A DNA stretch of 64,000 nt, from contig CALKEU010000002.1 of NCBI GenBank assembly GCA_938084565.1, positions 103,501 to 167,500 of the forward strand, written 5' to 3'. The first letter of the stretch is position 1. Each line of letters begins with the position of its first letter. A program made the translations under genes and the position numbers. This document shows, one piece after another, positions 19,063-28,075 of the stretch. The DNA comes from Candidatus Kapaibacterium sp. (GTDB lineage Bacteria > Bacteroidota > Ignavibacteria > Kapaibacteriales > HRBIN21). The notes beneath the pieces are model-generated. The model ran no database searches, had not been told where the DNA came from, and saw nothing but the letters and a program-made list of their open reading frames with translations.

Positions 19063-20616
19063 ATGCTACAGCAGAAGAGCCCTACCACACGCACGCTGAC
19101 ACGCTTCCGTACCGAGCTCCAGGACTTCATGCGTACGATTCGCTCGCTCCGTTCCGCTACGGCTTTGTTCGGCTGGGATCAAGAGACCCACATGCCCGCC
19201 GGGGCTGCCGAACGTCGTGCCCAGCAGATTGCCGCTCTCGAAGAGCTCATCCATCGAGAGTTCACAAGCCCCCGTGCCCGACATCTGGCCGAACGTGCCC
19301 ACCACCTTCTGCCTTCCTTGCCGGAGCAGGACCAGCGCATGGTCCGTCTCTTCCTCCGGGAACATCACCGTATCGCATCGCTGCCTCGACGTCTTGCCCG
19401 AGAGCTTGCCTATACCCAAGCCATTGCCGTAGAAAGCTGGCGCCATGCCCGTCGCCGGAATACCTTTGAGCTCTTTGCTCCTCAGCTTGAAAAGCTCCTC
19501 CAGCTAAAGCGCGAACAAGCTGACTGCTATGGCTATGCGGAACATCCCTACGAGGCGCTGCTCAAGCTCTACGAACCCGACATATCCCTTGCGCAGGTGC
19601 GCCCACTGCTGACTTCCCTAGCACAGCAGATGCAGGCTCTGCTCGACTGGGCCCGCCGTCAGCCCGCTCCTTCCACCCCAACCTTCCAGCATCCGGTTCC
19701 TTGCGCCGCCCAATTCATCTTGGGACGCCACCTCTGCACTGCTATTGGCCTCGACCTCCAGCGCGGACGTATCGATTACTCAACCCATCCCTTCTGCACG
19801 GCGCTGGCACCGGAAGATGTGCGCATCACGACACGCTGTCGTGAATCTGACCCGCTGATGTGCATCTATAGCCTCCTGCACGAACTTGGCCATGCCCTCT
19901 ATGAGCAGCATCTGCCAGCTATGCTAGCCGAGACCTTTGCGGGCGAGGGAGCCTCAACGGCTTTCCATGAGGCCCAGGCGCTCTTCTGGGAAGACATTAT
20001 CGGACGCAGCTTCGCCTTCTGCCGCTGGGCAGCCCCGCTGTGGCGCCAGTACTTCGATAGCTCGCTGGGCACCCCCTGGCACCAGCTGACTCCAGAGGAG
20101 CTCTTCGCGGCCGTCAATCGCGTCCAACCCTCACTCATCCGCACCGAAGCCGATGAGGTTACCTACCACCTCCACATCTTCCTGCGCCTGGAATTAGAAT
20201 TGGACCTCCTGGCGGGCTCGCTCCCGGTACGAGAGCTCCCTGAGGCCTGGAATGCCGGGATGGAACACCTCCTCGGGCTGCGTCCCCCAGATGATGCCTC
20301 AGGTTGCCTCCAGGATATCCACTGGGCACTGGGTGACTTCGGGTACTTCCCCAGCTACACCCTTGGAAAGCTCTATGCAGCAATGCTGTGGAAACAGTTG
20401 CAGCAGGAGCTCCCCGATGTGGAAGAGGCCATCGCTGCTGGGAATTTCGCCCCCATTCTCCAGTGGCTCAGTACTCGGCTTTACGCCGTTGGAGCTCTCG
20501 AAACCCCCTCGGAAATCCTCCAGCGAGTAGCCGGGCGCACCCTTACGGCGGAAGATTTCGTTGAGTATCTCACGGCCAAACTCGAGCACCTCTATGGCGA
20601 GCCCTACAAGCGGTAG
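19063..20616 (+). CDS. Metallocarboxypeptidase of family M32
   Basis: A 517-residue zinc carboxypeptidase of the Taq/Pfu type that removes C-terminal residues from peptides. The full family length and hallmarks are present: FGWDQETHMP near the start, the THPFC motif, DVRITTR, the zinc site LLHELGHALYEQ (HExxH) and HEAQALFWEDIIGRS with the third ligand Glu. It is cytoplasmic, with no signal peptide. It follows dsbD by 5 bases, and its 3' end overlaps the converging amidase gene by 13 bases. Confidence 0.95.
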   Translation: MLQQKSPTTRTLTRFRTELQDFMRTIRSLRSATALFGWDQETHMPAGAAERRAQQIAALEELIHREFTSPRARHLAERAHHLLPSLPEQDQRMVRLFLREHHRIASLPRRLARELAYTQAIAVESWRHARRRNTFELFAPQLEKLLQLKREQADCYGYAEHPYEALLKLYEPDISLAQVRPLLTSLAQQMQALLDWARRQPAPSTPTFQHPVPCAAQFILGRHLCTAIGLDLQRGRIDYSTHPFCTALAPEDVRITTRCRESDPLMCIYSLLHELGHALYEQHLPAMLAETFAGEGASTAFHEAQALFWEDIIGRSFAFCRWAAPLWRQYFDSSLGTPWHQLTPEELFAAVNRVQPSLIRTEADEVTYHLHIFLRLELELDLLAGSLPVRELPEAWNAGMEHLLGLRPPDDASGCLQDIHWALGDFGYFPSYTLGKLYAAMLWKQLQQELPDVEEAIAAGNFAPILQWLSTRLYAVGALETPSEILQRVAGRTLTAEDFVEYLTAKLEHLYGEPYKR

Positions 20617-21404
20617 TATTCTGGACGGCGATCGGCGAAGAGATCATCCAGCGGATCGAAGGCTTTCGTCCGAGTCTGCTCAGGTTCGATTTCGGCCAGC
20701 AGCACAGTAGTTTCCTCCGCATTCGCTCGACAGAGGGGATGCCCCGTGTAGGCATATACGGCCGATTTGCCGCGGAAGATAAGCCGCTCTCCTCCCCGTT
20801 CTTCCACGCCAGTCCGGTTCGCAACGGCAAGGTAGACCTTGTTTTCGAGTGCACGCACCGGCATAACCATTTCCCAGGCCTCCGTGACCAAATTCGACGG
20901 GCAGGCAATCAGTTCTGCACCCTGGAGAGCGAGTGTCCGCGCTGCTTCGGGAAAGCGCCAATCGTAGCAGATCATCACGCCGAGTCGAACATCGAGGGCA
21001 GGTATGTACACGACGGGGAAGCCAGTGTCGCCAGGGTCGAAGCAGAGCTTCTCCTTGTAGAAGAGGTGCGTCTTGCGGTAGACAATGCAGTGTTCCTCGC
21101 CCGGCAACAGGACCGCTGCTGCATTGTAGAGCCGCCGATCAGCCTGCTCTGCAAAGCCAACAACGAGCACCTGCTGGCGCCACTGCGCCTCGCGGCGTAG
21201 GCGTTCAAGCGTGGGACCATCGACAGGCTCTGCCACAGCAGCAACTTCCTGACGGGACTGGAAGAAGTAGCCTGTCGTGGCCAATTCTGGGAAAATGACA
21301 ATGTGTGCTGCTCGAGCAGCATCAAGCAACGCTAGCATCGTAGCCAGATTGCGGGCCGGATCGCCGAACGCCGGAGCAAATTGGACGACAGCAACGCGGA
21401 GCAT
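20604..21404 (-). CDS. Carbon-nitrogen hydrolase (nitrilase superfamily)
   Basis: A 266-residue amidase-type enzyme with the Glu-Lys-Cys catalytic triad visible in FPELATTGYFF (Glu), YRKTHLF (Lys) and MICYDWRFPE (Cys). A second Glu is expected in the region around the CN-hydrolase EAW segment. Family members hydrolyse omega-amides, carbamoyl groups or deaminated glutathione; the specific substrate is not resolvable here. The start is at MLRVAVVQFAP, the conserved first strand. A perfect TAnnTTTG box (TATATTTG) on the minus strand lies 27 bases upstream, divergent from the asd promoter. Confidence 0.9.
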   Translation of the reverse strand: MLRVAVVQFAPAFGDPARNLATMLALLDAARAAHIVIFPELATTGYFFQSRQEVAAVAEPVDGPTLERLRREAQWRQQVLVVGFAEQADRRLYNAAAVLLPGEEHCIVYRKTHLFYKEKLCFDPGDTGFPVVYIPALDVRLGVMICYDWRFPEAARTLALQGAELIACPSNLVTEAWEMVMPVRALENKVYLAVANRTGVEERGGERLIFRGKSAVYAYTGHPLCRANAEETTVLLAEIEPEQTRTKAFDPLDDLFADRRPEYYRL

Positions 21405-21431
21405 CACCCTTGGTAGCTCGTCAACCCGGCA

Positions 21432-21439
21432 CAAATATA
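21432..21439 (-). promoter_or_regulatory. Bacteroidota-type -7 box for the nitrilase-family gene
   Basis: The minus strand reads TATATTTG, an exact match to TAnnTTTG. It sits in the 96-base divergent intergenic region shared with asd. Confidence 0.55.
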
Positions 21440-21465
21440 GCCGAAGCAAGCACGGCAGAGAGGCG

Positions 21466-21473
21466 TATTTTTG
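21466..21473 (+). promoter_or_regulatory. Bacteroidota-type -7 box for asd
   Basis: TATTTTTG on the plus strand matches TAnnTTTG, 27 bases before the asd start. Together with the opposing box at 21432-21439 it makes a divergent promoter pair. Confidence 0.55.
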
Positions 21474-21500
21474 CGCCTATCACGACACCGGCCCTTCTCC

Positions 21501-22514
21501 ATGGCCGTTCGCATGGCTATTGTCGGGGCAACAGGTCTGGTGGGGCAGACGCTCCTGCACGTGCTACAGGAACGCCGCTTCCCCGTGCGGGAGCTTCGCC
21601 TATTTGCCTCGGCACGTTCCTCAGGGCAGTACCTGTACTTCGAAGGGGAGAGGCTCCCCGTGGAGCCATTCACGCCGGAGCGCTTCCACGGGCTGGAGCT
21701 CTCTCTCTGGAGTGCTGGAGCCGCTCTCAGTCGGGAATATGCCTGGCACATTGCCCAACGTGGGTGCCTGGTGGTTGACAATAGCAGCGCATGGCGTCAC
21801 CATCCAGATGTCCCCCTTGTGGTTCCGGAGGTCAATGCTGACGCCCTCCATGCACATCGTGGTATCATTGCCAACCCCAACTGTGCCACAATCCAGCTGG
21901 TCATGCTGCTGGCTCCCGTGGCTCGCCGCTGGGGGCTGCGGCGCGTCGTGGTGGCAACCTATCAATCCATCAGCGGTGCCGGATGGAAAGGGATCCGCCA
22001 ACTGTATGCTGAGTTGGCTCAGACCTCACCCGAAGACATCGTTGCACCAGGGGGCATCGCTTACACGACAGCCTTCCATCGGCTGGACGCTGAAGGATGG
22101 AGCGAGGAGGAGCGGAAGATCATCGCTGAGACTCGACGCATCTTAGAACTGCCCACACTTCCGATTACGGCCACCTGTGTGCGTCTCCCAACCTTGGGCG
22201 GGCATGCTGCAGCTGTATGGGTTGAAACATACCAGCCCGTTGCTCTCCCCGAACTCCGTACACTCCTCAGCCGTCAGCCTGGTCTGATCGTGCTCGATGA
22301 GCCGAAAGCCCAGCTCTACCCCCACCCGAGAATGGTAGCCGGACGTGACGAGGTCTTCGTTGGGCGCCTCCGTCCCGACGATTCGGTCCCCGCTGGCTTT
22401 TCGTGCTGGATTGTCGCCGACAACCTGCGGAAAGGTGCAGCAACGAACGCTGTGCAAATTGCAGAAGCACTCGTTACCTCTGTTCCGCGTTCCACAGCCG
22501 AGCCCCTCCGTTGA
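21501..22514 (+). CDS. asd: Aspartate-semialdehyde dehydrogenase
   Basis: A 337-residue NADPH-dependent enzyme converting aspartyl phosphate to aspartate semialdehyde, the branch point to lysine/diaminopimelate, threonine and methionine. The NADP-binding GATGLVGQTLL is at the N terminus. The catalytic cysteine is in IANPNCATIQ, and the substrate/acid-base region is RLPTLGGHAAAVWVE with the conserved His. The ATG at MAVRMAIVGATG is used. The pathway partner dapF lies about 11 kb downstream in this window. The next gene starts 2 bases after the stop. Confidence 0.95.
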   Translation: MAVRMAIVGATGLVGQTLLHVLQERRFPVRELRLFASARSSGQYLYFEGERLPVEPFTPERFHGLELSLWSAGAALSREYAWHIAQRGCLVVDNSSAWRHHPDVPLVVPEVNADALHAHRGIIANPNCATIQLVMLLAPVARRWGLRRVVVATYQSISGAGWKGIRQLYAELAQTSPEDIVAPGGIAYTTAFHRLDAEGWSEEERKIIAETRRILELPTLPITATCVRLPTLGGHAAAVWVETYQPVALPELRTLLSRQPGLIVLDEPKAQLYPHPRMVAGRDEVFVGRLRPDDSVPAGFSCWIVADNLRKGAATNAVQIAEALVTSVPRSTAEPLR

Positions 22515-22516
22515 GC

Positions 22517-24748
22517 ATGCTGCTGGCCCTCCTTGCCCTCTGTGCTGCGCTTACACTCTGGGGCCAACCCCGGATCGTTGTCGATCCGCAGAGGCCTGAG
22601 CTCGATACGGTAGAGTTCGGCGTCACGCTCCTGGGACGACCCCTCGTACGTCCGATCTACCTCATCAACGACAGCCCCGACACACTGATCATCCCTGCCC
22701 CCCTAAAGCCCTACTTCTCCATCGAGCGTACTCGGGAACAGAGCAGCGACGCCTACGATTTTCTGGAGTTCACCGCTGCAGGGGAAGCCTTCCCCCTCCT
22801 TGTGCTGCCACGCCAGAGCCGCATCCTGTGGCTCACCTTCACGGCCGAGCCAAATTTTTACCCCTTAGGGCTGAAAGTGGCAGCCCTGCATCTGAATCTC
22901 CGCCCGGTACGCGATACGAGCTCCATTGTGGCCGACCGAAGCCTGGTACTCCGTGGCTTTAAGGCAGAACTCCGCCTGACGCCTTCCCCGGCCACACTCT
23001 CTGCCGACAGCGTCTTCCTGGGAATGTCTAGAACACTCCAGGGCTTGCTCAGCGTTGAGCTCTTCCCCCCCACCCCAGAGGGGGTTGACACTGTCATAGC
23101 ACTGCGCCTTGCGGTGCGCTATCGCAGTATCCCTCCTGCCGACAGCGAGCTCCTCCTCGAGGGACTTCCCGGAGGAGTGCCAGCTCGCACTGCACAAATT
23201 CCCTTTCTGCTCCACTACCGGCCTGCAGACCCGGGTCCGGATACGCTTGAGCTCCGCTTCTTCTACCGCCGATACCCGAGGGCACCGGAAGAGGAAAGCC
23301 GCACAGTGCTCGTCACAGGTTTTGGCGTCATACACCGATGGCGGTGGAGCGTAGAGGAGGCTTCGCCGGGAGTTTCTGTCTCGGGGGATACCATTGATTT
23401 CGGGCGCGTGCGCCTGGGCAATAGTGCACGCATCCGGCTGCGTCTGCGCCACGAAGGCAATTACCGCTTCCATGCGGCAGACACTCTCATACCGTTGACC
23501 CCGGAGGCTTCCACCACCGTTGCTATTTCTCCTTCCCCTTTCCCCCCAACTGGGCTGGCTCCCATGGAGGAGCTGACGCTCGAGCTGAACTTTTCCCCGC
23601 ATACGGCGGGATTGGCTGAGCTGATCTACCTCCTGCGCAGCGATCTGCCCTCTCGCCTGGCTGCGGTACCACTGGAGGCACAACGATGGTATGTGGTCCT
23701 GCGCGGTACCGGGATCGGACCGCGTCTGCACCTATCCCCCCCAGCCCTCGAGATCCGCTTCCCATGGGCAAAGACATGCCCACGGTCGGCCGACTACACC
23801 GTTCGGCTCCGCAACATCGGGACGGATCTCCTCCAGATCGATAGCCTCTGGCTTGCTGCGGCAGCAGCCCTGTCCCTGCCACAACTTGTGCTCCCTCTGC
23901 TCCTGCCACCGGGCAGCGAGCACATCCAAATCCTGCGAGTAGAGCCACCGGCGGCAGGAGAATTCCCTGACACCCTCTTCGTACGGACCAATGTCCCCGG
24001 GACTTCCGTAGAAGCACTCCCGCTACGGGTACTCTCGCTCGAGCCAACCACTGTATCGCTTAGCCTACCGAGCTCGGTGCGCGCTAAGCCGGGCAGGCTG
24101 GTTTGGGTTCCGATTCACGTAGACACCATCCCCGAGGGCGTGCGCCGATGCCGTCTCGTGCTCAGCTACGATCCCACCCTCCTACGGTGGGAGAGCTTCC
24201 GCTCGGAGGCTACAGCTTTGGAAGGGGCGCGCATTGAGGCTCGAGAGGATCCCCCCGGTGTGCTCATCCTCCAGGCCGAACAACCCCATGGCCAGCTGCG
24301 CGCCCGCCCGACATTGCTCGAAGTCGGTTTCCGGGTCTTCTTGGGTAGACGCCTGAGCACCGAACTTGCTCCCCAGCAAGTGCAGCTAGGCGACACCCTC
24401 TGCCCTGACTTCTGGCCCGTGCAGAGTCAGAGTGGACACCTCAGGCTGGATTCTGTCTGCGGGTTAGAAACGAAGCTCCTGCCCGAGGGCCTACTGCGGT
24501 TAGAACCTCTGCCGAGCTCAACTGTGACGGAGCTCGCCCTGCTCTACGAACTTCCCGTGGATGGCATCGCAGAACTGGCGCTATTCAACGCCGCTGGGAT
24601 GCTCGTCCGGATCCTGTGGCACGGGTGGGAGCCGGCGGGAACTTCGCTCCGCCACTTTTCGCTCCCCTCTCTTCCTCCGGGGCTCTACTTCTGCCGTCTA
24701 CGTCTGGGGGAATTGACCGTGCTGCGTCCTCTGCTCCTGTGGCAATGA
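22517..24748 (+). CDS. Secreted multi-domain protein with Por/T9SS-like C-terminal tail
   Basis: A 743-residue exported protein. A hydrophobic signal peptide (MLLALLALCAALTLWGQ) is followed by repeated Ig-like beta domains similar to choice-of-anchor-D/ASPM-SPD-2-Hydin repeats, with recurring DTVEFGVTLLGRP- and DTIDFGRVRLGNS-type boundaries. A cohesin-like or dockerin-partner-like domain comes near residue 530 (VHVDTIPEGVRRC... SYDPTLLRWE). The last 75 residues (YELPVDGIAELALFNAAG ... GLYFCRLRLGE) resemble the type A T9SS sorting domain. That suggests export across the outer membrane and surface attachment. It lies within a short exported-protein operon with the two following genes. Function unknown. 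Confidence 0.78.
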   Translation: MLLALLALCAALTLWGQPRIVVDPQRPELDTVEFGVTLLGRPLVRPIYLINDSPDTLIIPAPLKPYFSIERTREQSSDAYDFLEFTAAGEAFPLLVLPRQSRILWLTFTAEPNFYPLGLKVAALHLNLRPVRDTSSIVADRSLVLRGFKAELRLTPSPATLSADSVFLGMSRTLQGLLSVELFPPTPEGVDTVIALRLAVRYRSIPPADSELLLEGLPGGVPARTAQIPFLLHYRPADPGPDTLELRFFYRRYPRAPEEESRTVLVTGFGVIHRWRWSVEEASPGVSVSGDTIDFGRVRLGNSARIRLRLRHEGNYRFHAADTLIPLTPEASTTVAISPSPFPPTGLAPMEELTLELNFSPHTAGLAELIYLLRSDLPSRLAAVPLEAQRWYVVLRGTGIGPRLHLSPPALEIRFPWAKTCPRSADYTVRLRNIGTDLLQIDSLWLAAAAALSLPQLVLPLLLPPGSEHIQILRVEPPAAGEFPDTLFVRTNVPGTSVEALPLRVLSLEPTTVSLSLPSSVRAKPGRLVWVPIHVDTIPEGVRRCRLVLSYDPTLLRWESFRSEATALEGARIEAREDPPGVLILQAEQPHGQLRARPTLLEVGFRVFLGRRLSTELAPQQVQLGDTLCPDFWPVQSQSGHLRLDSVCGLETKLLPEGLLRLEPLPSSTVTELALLYELPVDGIAELALFNAAGMLVRILWHGWEPAGTSLRHFSLPSLPPGLYFCRLRLGELTVLRPLLLWQ

Positions 24749-25509
24749 GGGTAGCACGAGCGCTTGCGTGCATATTGCCCCTGACAGCCCTGGCGCAGGG
24801 ATTCCCGTGGGAGCTCTCACCGCGGCTCCCCGTTGCCGCGCCCACCCTGTTTCTCGGTGTTGGAGGTCAGACGCTTGCCATCCCGAGCGTGGCTACTGTG
24901 GAAGCTGTGGAAGGTGAGTGGACGTGCGCTACCTATCGCCGAGGGAGGGGTTTTGGAGCCTGCATCAGCGCCTACGCCGAATGGTGGTACGCTCCCGAGC
25001 ATGCCCTCCGGGGCAATCTCGGAGTTGAGTACGCCTCTCTATATCTGACAGCACCGAGCGAGCCTCTACCGCTGCGCAACGGCACAATGCTTCAGACGGA
25101 GTTCCAGCTCCGTTCGCTGCTGTGGCTCCTCCGGGGCGAGCTCACCTGGAAAGCTCGCCTGTGGCGGTGGCTCTGGTGTGGTATCGGTGGTTGGGGCGCC
25201 GTGCAATGGCAACTGCAGCAAGAGCAGTGGGAAGTTGTGCTCCAGCCTGCAGATTACTTCTTTCGCACTGTCCCCCCCTCACGCCAACGGCGCATTGACC
25301 AAGCTCGCTCTGTACGCATACGACCTTATGGCATCGGCATTCGCGCTCGACTCGGTTACGATTTAGCGCTTGCTCGACAGAGGCCTCTCTACGCTGCACC
25401 TGCCTTGGTGGTGGGAAGCTCTCTCATTAGCCTTGCTCGTAGCGCTGCCTGGCAGCGCTGGGAAGTAGGACTGGAACTAACTCTGTCGGTGGGGCTGCTC
25501 GAACACTAA
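24745..25509 (+). CDS. Exported probable outer-membrane beta-barrel protein, unknown
   Basis: A 254-residue protein with a signal peptide (MRVARALACILPLTALAQG) and alternating aromatic/hydrophobic strands such as WWYAPEHALRGNLGVEYASLYL and RPYGIGIRARLGYDLALA, typical of small outer-membrane barrels. No family is recognised. The start is the ATG overlapping the previous stop (ATGA), giving a clean signal peptide; the longer ORF is an over-extension. It is probably translated together with the T9SS-tailed protein. Confidence 0.7.
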   Translation: MRVARALACILPLTALAQGFPWELSPRLPVAAPTLFLGVGGQTLAIPSVATVEAVEGEWTCATYRRGRGFGACISAYAEWWYAPEHALRGNLGVEYASLYLTAPSEPLPLRNGTMLQTEFQLRSLLWLLRGELTWKARLWRWLWCGIGGWGAVQWQLQQEQWEVVLQPADYFFRTVPPSRQRRIDQARSVRIRPYGIGIRARLGYDLALARQRPLYAAPALVVGSSLISLARSAAWQRWEVGLELTLSVGLLEH

Positions 25510-25570
25510 AGCGCTGCATCCCTGCGTCTCCTAGAGCCGCAGAGGTCAGTTCGTCCATCGGAGGTCAGCA

Positions 25571-26275
25571 ATGGTGATACGCAGTTGTAGTGGCCTGTTG
25601 CTGCTGGCCCTCACTGTCTGGGCACAGCCTCGGCTGGAGATTGTCGGAGGTACTACGTATGACTGGGGCAAGGTCGGCCCGAAAGATGATCCGCTGAAAG
25701 CGCGCATCACGCTCAAGAATGCAGGAACGGAGCTCCTCAAGATCGAGCGTGTCCAACCGGGCTGCGGCTGTACGACAGCCCCGTTGGATAAAACAGAGCT
25801 CTCACCGGGGGAGACAGCAACGATGGACGTTACACTCCGCCTCGGTGGAGCAACCGGCGTTGTGACAAAAGATGTCAAGATCTATTCCAACGACCCAAGC
25901 TCTCCGACCACGCTATGGCTAAAAGCTGAGGTTGTGCGCCCTCTGGCCTTTATCCCAGCTCAGTACTTTGTCTTCGTCGACATGCGGGTGGGACAGGAGG
26001 CAAAAGCAACGCTGACGCTCAAGAACATGTCGCAGCAGGAGGTGCGGCTCTACGATATTGAGACCACACCTGGCCTGACGCTGAACCTCAAAAACAACAC
26101 TATCCTCAAGCCAGGGCAACAAGTCGAGCTTGTTGCCCGTGTAGTGCCGCAGCAGAAGGGCTACTACAGCGCCATGGTACGCATGAAGACCTCTCACCCG
26201 GAGTACCCGACACTGGAGATCCCAGTGTACGGGAATGTGCTTGAGGCCAGCTCGCCGGTCTTCGTCCCACGGTAG
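25571..26275 (+). CDS. DUF1573-domain exported protein
   Basis: A 234-residue protein with an N-terminal signal peptide and a DUF1573 beta-sandwich. TTYDWGKVGPKD and the NAGTELLKIERVQPGCGCTT segment are diagnostic, the latter with the GCGCT motif. A second Ig-like half follows, ending with an Ig-type strand. DUF1573 proteins are abundant in Bacteroidota and predicted periplasmic or surface proteins of unknown role. The previous gene ends 61 bases upstream. No promoter is recognisable in the gap. Confidence 0.88.
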   Translation: MVIRSCSGLLLLALTVWAQPRLEIVGGTTYDWGKVGPKDDPLKARITLKNAGTELLKIERVQPGCGCTTAPLDKTELSPGETATMDVTLRLGGATGVVTKDVKIYSNDPSSPTTLWLKAEVVRPLAFIPAQYFVFVDMRVGQEAKATLTLKNMSQQEVRLYDIETTPGLTLNLKNNTILKPGQQVELVARVVPQQKGYYSAMVRMKTSHPEYPTLEIPVYGNVLEASSPVFVPR

Positions 26276-26364
26276 AGGGACCGGGCGAGCAGCGCGCTAG
26301 GCGCGCGCAGGCGGGGTTGCCAGAGAGTGCAACACCCGCCTCATTTTTTGTGAGGGAGTGGTGG

Positions 26365-27255
26365 ATGCGTTACCTCTTCCGTATCGGACTGGGCCTCTTG
26401 AGCGTCCTAGCCCTTCAGGCACAGCCTCCGTCCCCACAGGAGGGCAAGAGGTATCTCCTCCGCCTGGTCAATGGGGACCTTCTGGAGGGGGTCTTTGTCG
26501 GAGAGGCTCTGGTACAGGACTCTCTCCCGGCATGGCGGTTTCGGACCCTCATTGGCACAGCAACCATTGCACGCCGAGAGATTGCCGAGCTCGTCGAGCA
26601 GGATTACCGCCACTTGCACCGGATCTTCCTCCAACCGACGGCCGAACCGATTGGTCCGAATGCATTCCTCGGGTTAGCGGGGCTTTTTGCCCTCTACGCT
26701 GGGATCGGCTTTCAGGATTGGCTCTCCCTTGTAGGAGCTCGGACACTACTGCCGAACATCCCAGCTGACCAGCAGCTCTGGGCGCTCAACACAAAGTTCA
26801 CGCTGCTGCGCAGCGCCAATGTGCTCATGCCAGGCCGGGTTAGCCTGGCGCTTGGGGCCCAGCTTAGCGCCCTCAACACAGTAAACCAGTTGCTTCACCT
26901 CTACGGTGTAGCGAGCTTCACCGGCGAGCGTTCCCACCTCAGTGTCCTGCTCATGGCCAAGGCCGCCGGCCCGGACATGCTGACCGTCCGCGCCGGCTCG
27001 TGGGGCTCGGTCACCTTCGGCTATGCTACGGGAGCACTCGGTCTGGGGATAGGTCTGGATGTACGCTTGCTGAGCCGACGAGATCTTCACCTACTGGCAG
27101 AGCTGTGGAATAGCGACATCCGAAGTCCGTCACGTACAGGTCTGCTGCTCGGTATACGGTTAGCCAACACCTTCGTTGCGCTCGATTTCGGTATTTTTTG
27201 GTTCGGCTACCCGTACGCCATCCCGGCTGCCAACGCTGTCTGCACCCCCTTCTAG
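26365..27255 (+). CDS. Exported hypothetical protein, probable outer-membrane barrel
   Basis: A 296-residue protein with a signal peptide (MRYLFRIGLGLLSVLALQAQ). An N-terminal beta domain may bind ligand or protein (KRYLLRLVNGDLLEGVFVGE resembles an Sm-like or membrane-bound repeat). The C-terminal part alternates hydrophobic strands and glycines (SLALGAQLSALNTVNQ, VTFGYATGALGLGIGLDV), like a barrel. No family is assigned. The ATG at 26365 is preceded by a GAGGGAG ribosome site, which decides the start. It ends 1 base before ccmB begins. Confidence 0.65.
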   Translation: MRYLFRIGLGLLSVLALQAQPPSPQEGKRYLLRLVNGDLLEGVFVGEALVQDSLPAWRFRTLIGTATIARREIAELVEQDYRHLHRIFLQPTAEPIGPNAFLGLAGLFALYAGIGFQDWLSLVGARTLLPNIPADQQLWALNTKFTLLRSANVLMPGRVSLALGAQLSALNTVNQLLHLYGVASFTGERSHLSVLLMAKAAGPDMLTVRAGSWGSVTFGYATGALGLGIGLDVRLLSRRDLHLLAELWNSDIRSPSRTGLLLGIRLANTFVALDFGIFWFGYPYAIPAANAVCTPF

Positions 27256-27256
27256 T

Positions 27257-28036
27257 ATGGCTCAGCAGCGCAAGACGATGGGTGCCTTGCAATCCCTGCC
27301 GTGCCGCTCCGAGCAACCCTGTGGCTCAGCCGGCACTTCAGCCGCTCCTGCTGCAGAGCCTCCCCGAGCTGGTATCCGTCCATTCCTGGCCGTTCTCGGG
27401 AAAGAGCTCCGGGGGGAATACCGCCAACGAGTCGGGCTAGCAATTGTCCTACTCTCTGTCGTTGCAGTAGGCTTCATCCTCGGATTGGCTCTCCAAGGGG
27501 TGCAGCTCTCTGAGGAGCTCTCTGCGGCATTGTTGTGGCTGCTGTTCTTCTTTAGCCTGAACCCTGCCTTGGGTCGGAGCTTCGTGGCCGAAAAGGATCG
27601 TGGGACAAGTGCGCTGCTCCACACCCTTGCCCCACCAGGGGCAATCTATTGGGGCAAGGTAGCGATGAACATCATCAGTGGAAGCATGACGGCCGCTCTC
27701 GGATATGCTGTGCTCGGCACCTTCCTGTGGCTACCCGCTCCGCGCAATCCTCTCGGCTTCGCTGCTGTTCTGATAGCTAGTGTGAGCGGGTTTGCAGCAG
27801 CGTTGACGTTGCTGTCAGCCCTGGTTGCCGCTGCGCGCCACCGCGGGCTCCTGCTTCCCCTCATAGGGTTCCCCTTGCTCATACCCGTCTTTGTTGTGGG
27901 AATTCCTGCAACTTTACGAGCGCTCAGCCACTCTGGATGGGAGGACTTACTGCCCCTCCTCCAGCTCATGTTTGCCTATGGCGGAGTCCTATCAGTTCTT
28001 GGCTTTTGGCTCTTCGACTGGGTCTGGCGCGAGTAG
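27257..28036 (+). CDS. ccmB: Heme exporter CcmB
   Basis: A 259-residue membrane subunit of the cytochrome c maturation ABC exporter. After a polar Ala/Pro-rich N-terminal stretch of about 40 residues, the conserved CcmB body begins at AVLGKELRGEYRQR. About six membrane segments follow, with FFFSLNPALGRSFVAEKDRG and the C-terminal GFWLFDWVWRE typical of the family. Known CcmB proteins are about 220 residues, so the leader is extra. The next ATG at MGALQ would remove only seven residues. No ccmA, ccmC or ccmE is adjacent. The start is 1 base after the preceding stop. Confidence 0.85.
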   Translation: MAQQRKTMGALQSLPCRSEQPCGSAGTSAAPAAEPPRAGIRPFLAVLGKELRGEYRQRVGLAIVLLSVVAVGFILGLALQGVQLSEELSAALLWLLFFFSLNPALGRSFVAEKDRGTSALLHTLAPPGAIYWGKVAMNIISGSMTAALGYAVLGTFLWLPAPRNPLGFAAVLIASVSGFAAALTLLSALVAAARHRGLLLPLIGFPLLIPVFVVGIPATLRALSHSGWEDLLPLLQLMFAYGGVLSVLGFWLFDWVWRE

Positions 28037-28075
28037 CATCGAGCAGCAGTACTTGGGCCACCGCAGCGGAAGCCG

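Noticed and set aside
22865-23731. 288-aa minus-strand ORF inside the T9SS-tailed gene
   Set aside because: No motif and antisense to a continuous 743-aa frame with a signal peptide.
26283-26310. GCGCGC-TAG-GCGCGC palindrome after the DUF1573 gene, considered as terminator
   Set aside because: Short self-complementary run in GC-rich DNA with no T-tract and a coding gene soon after; not convincing.
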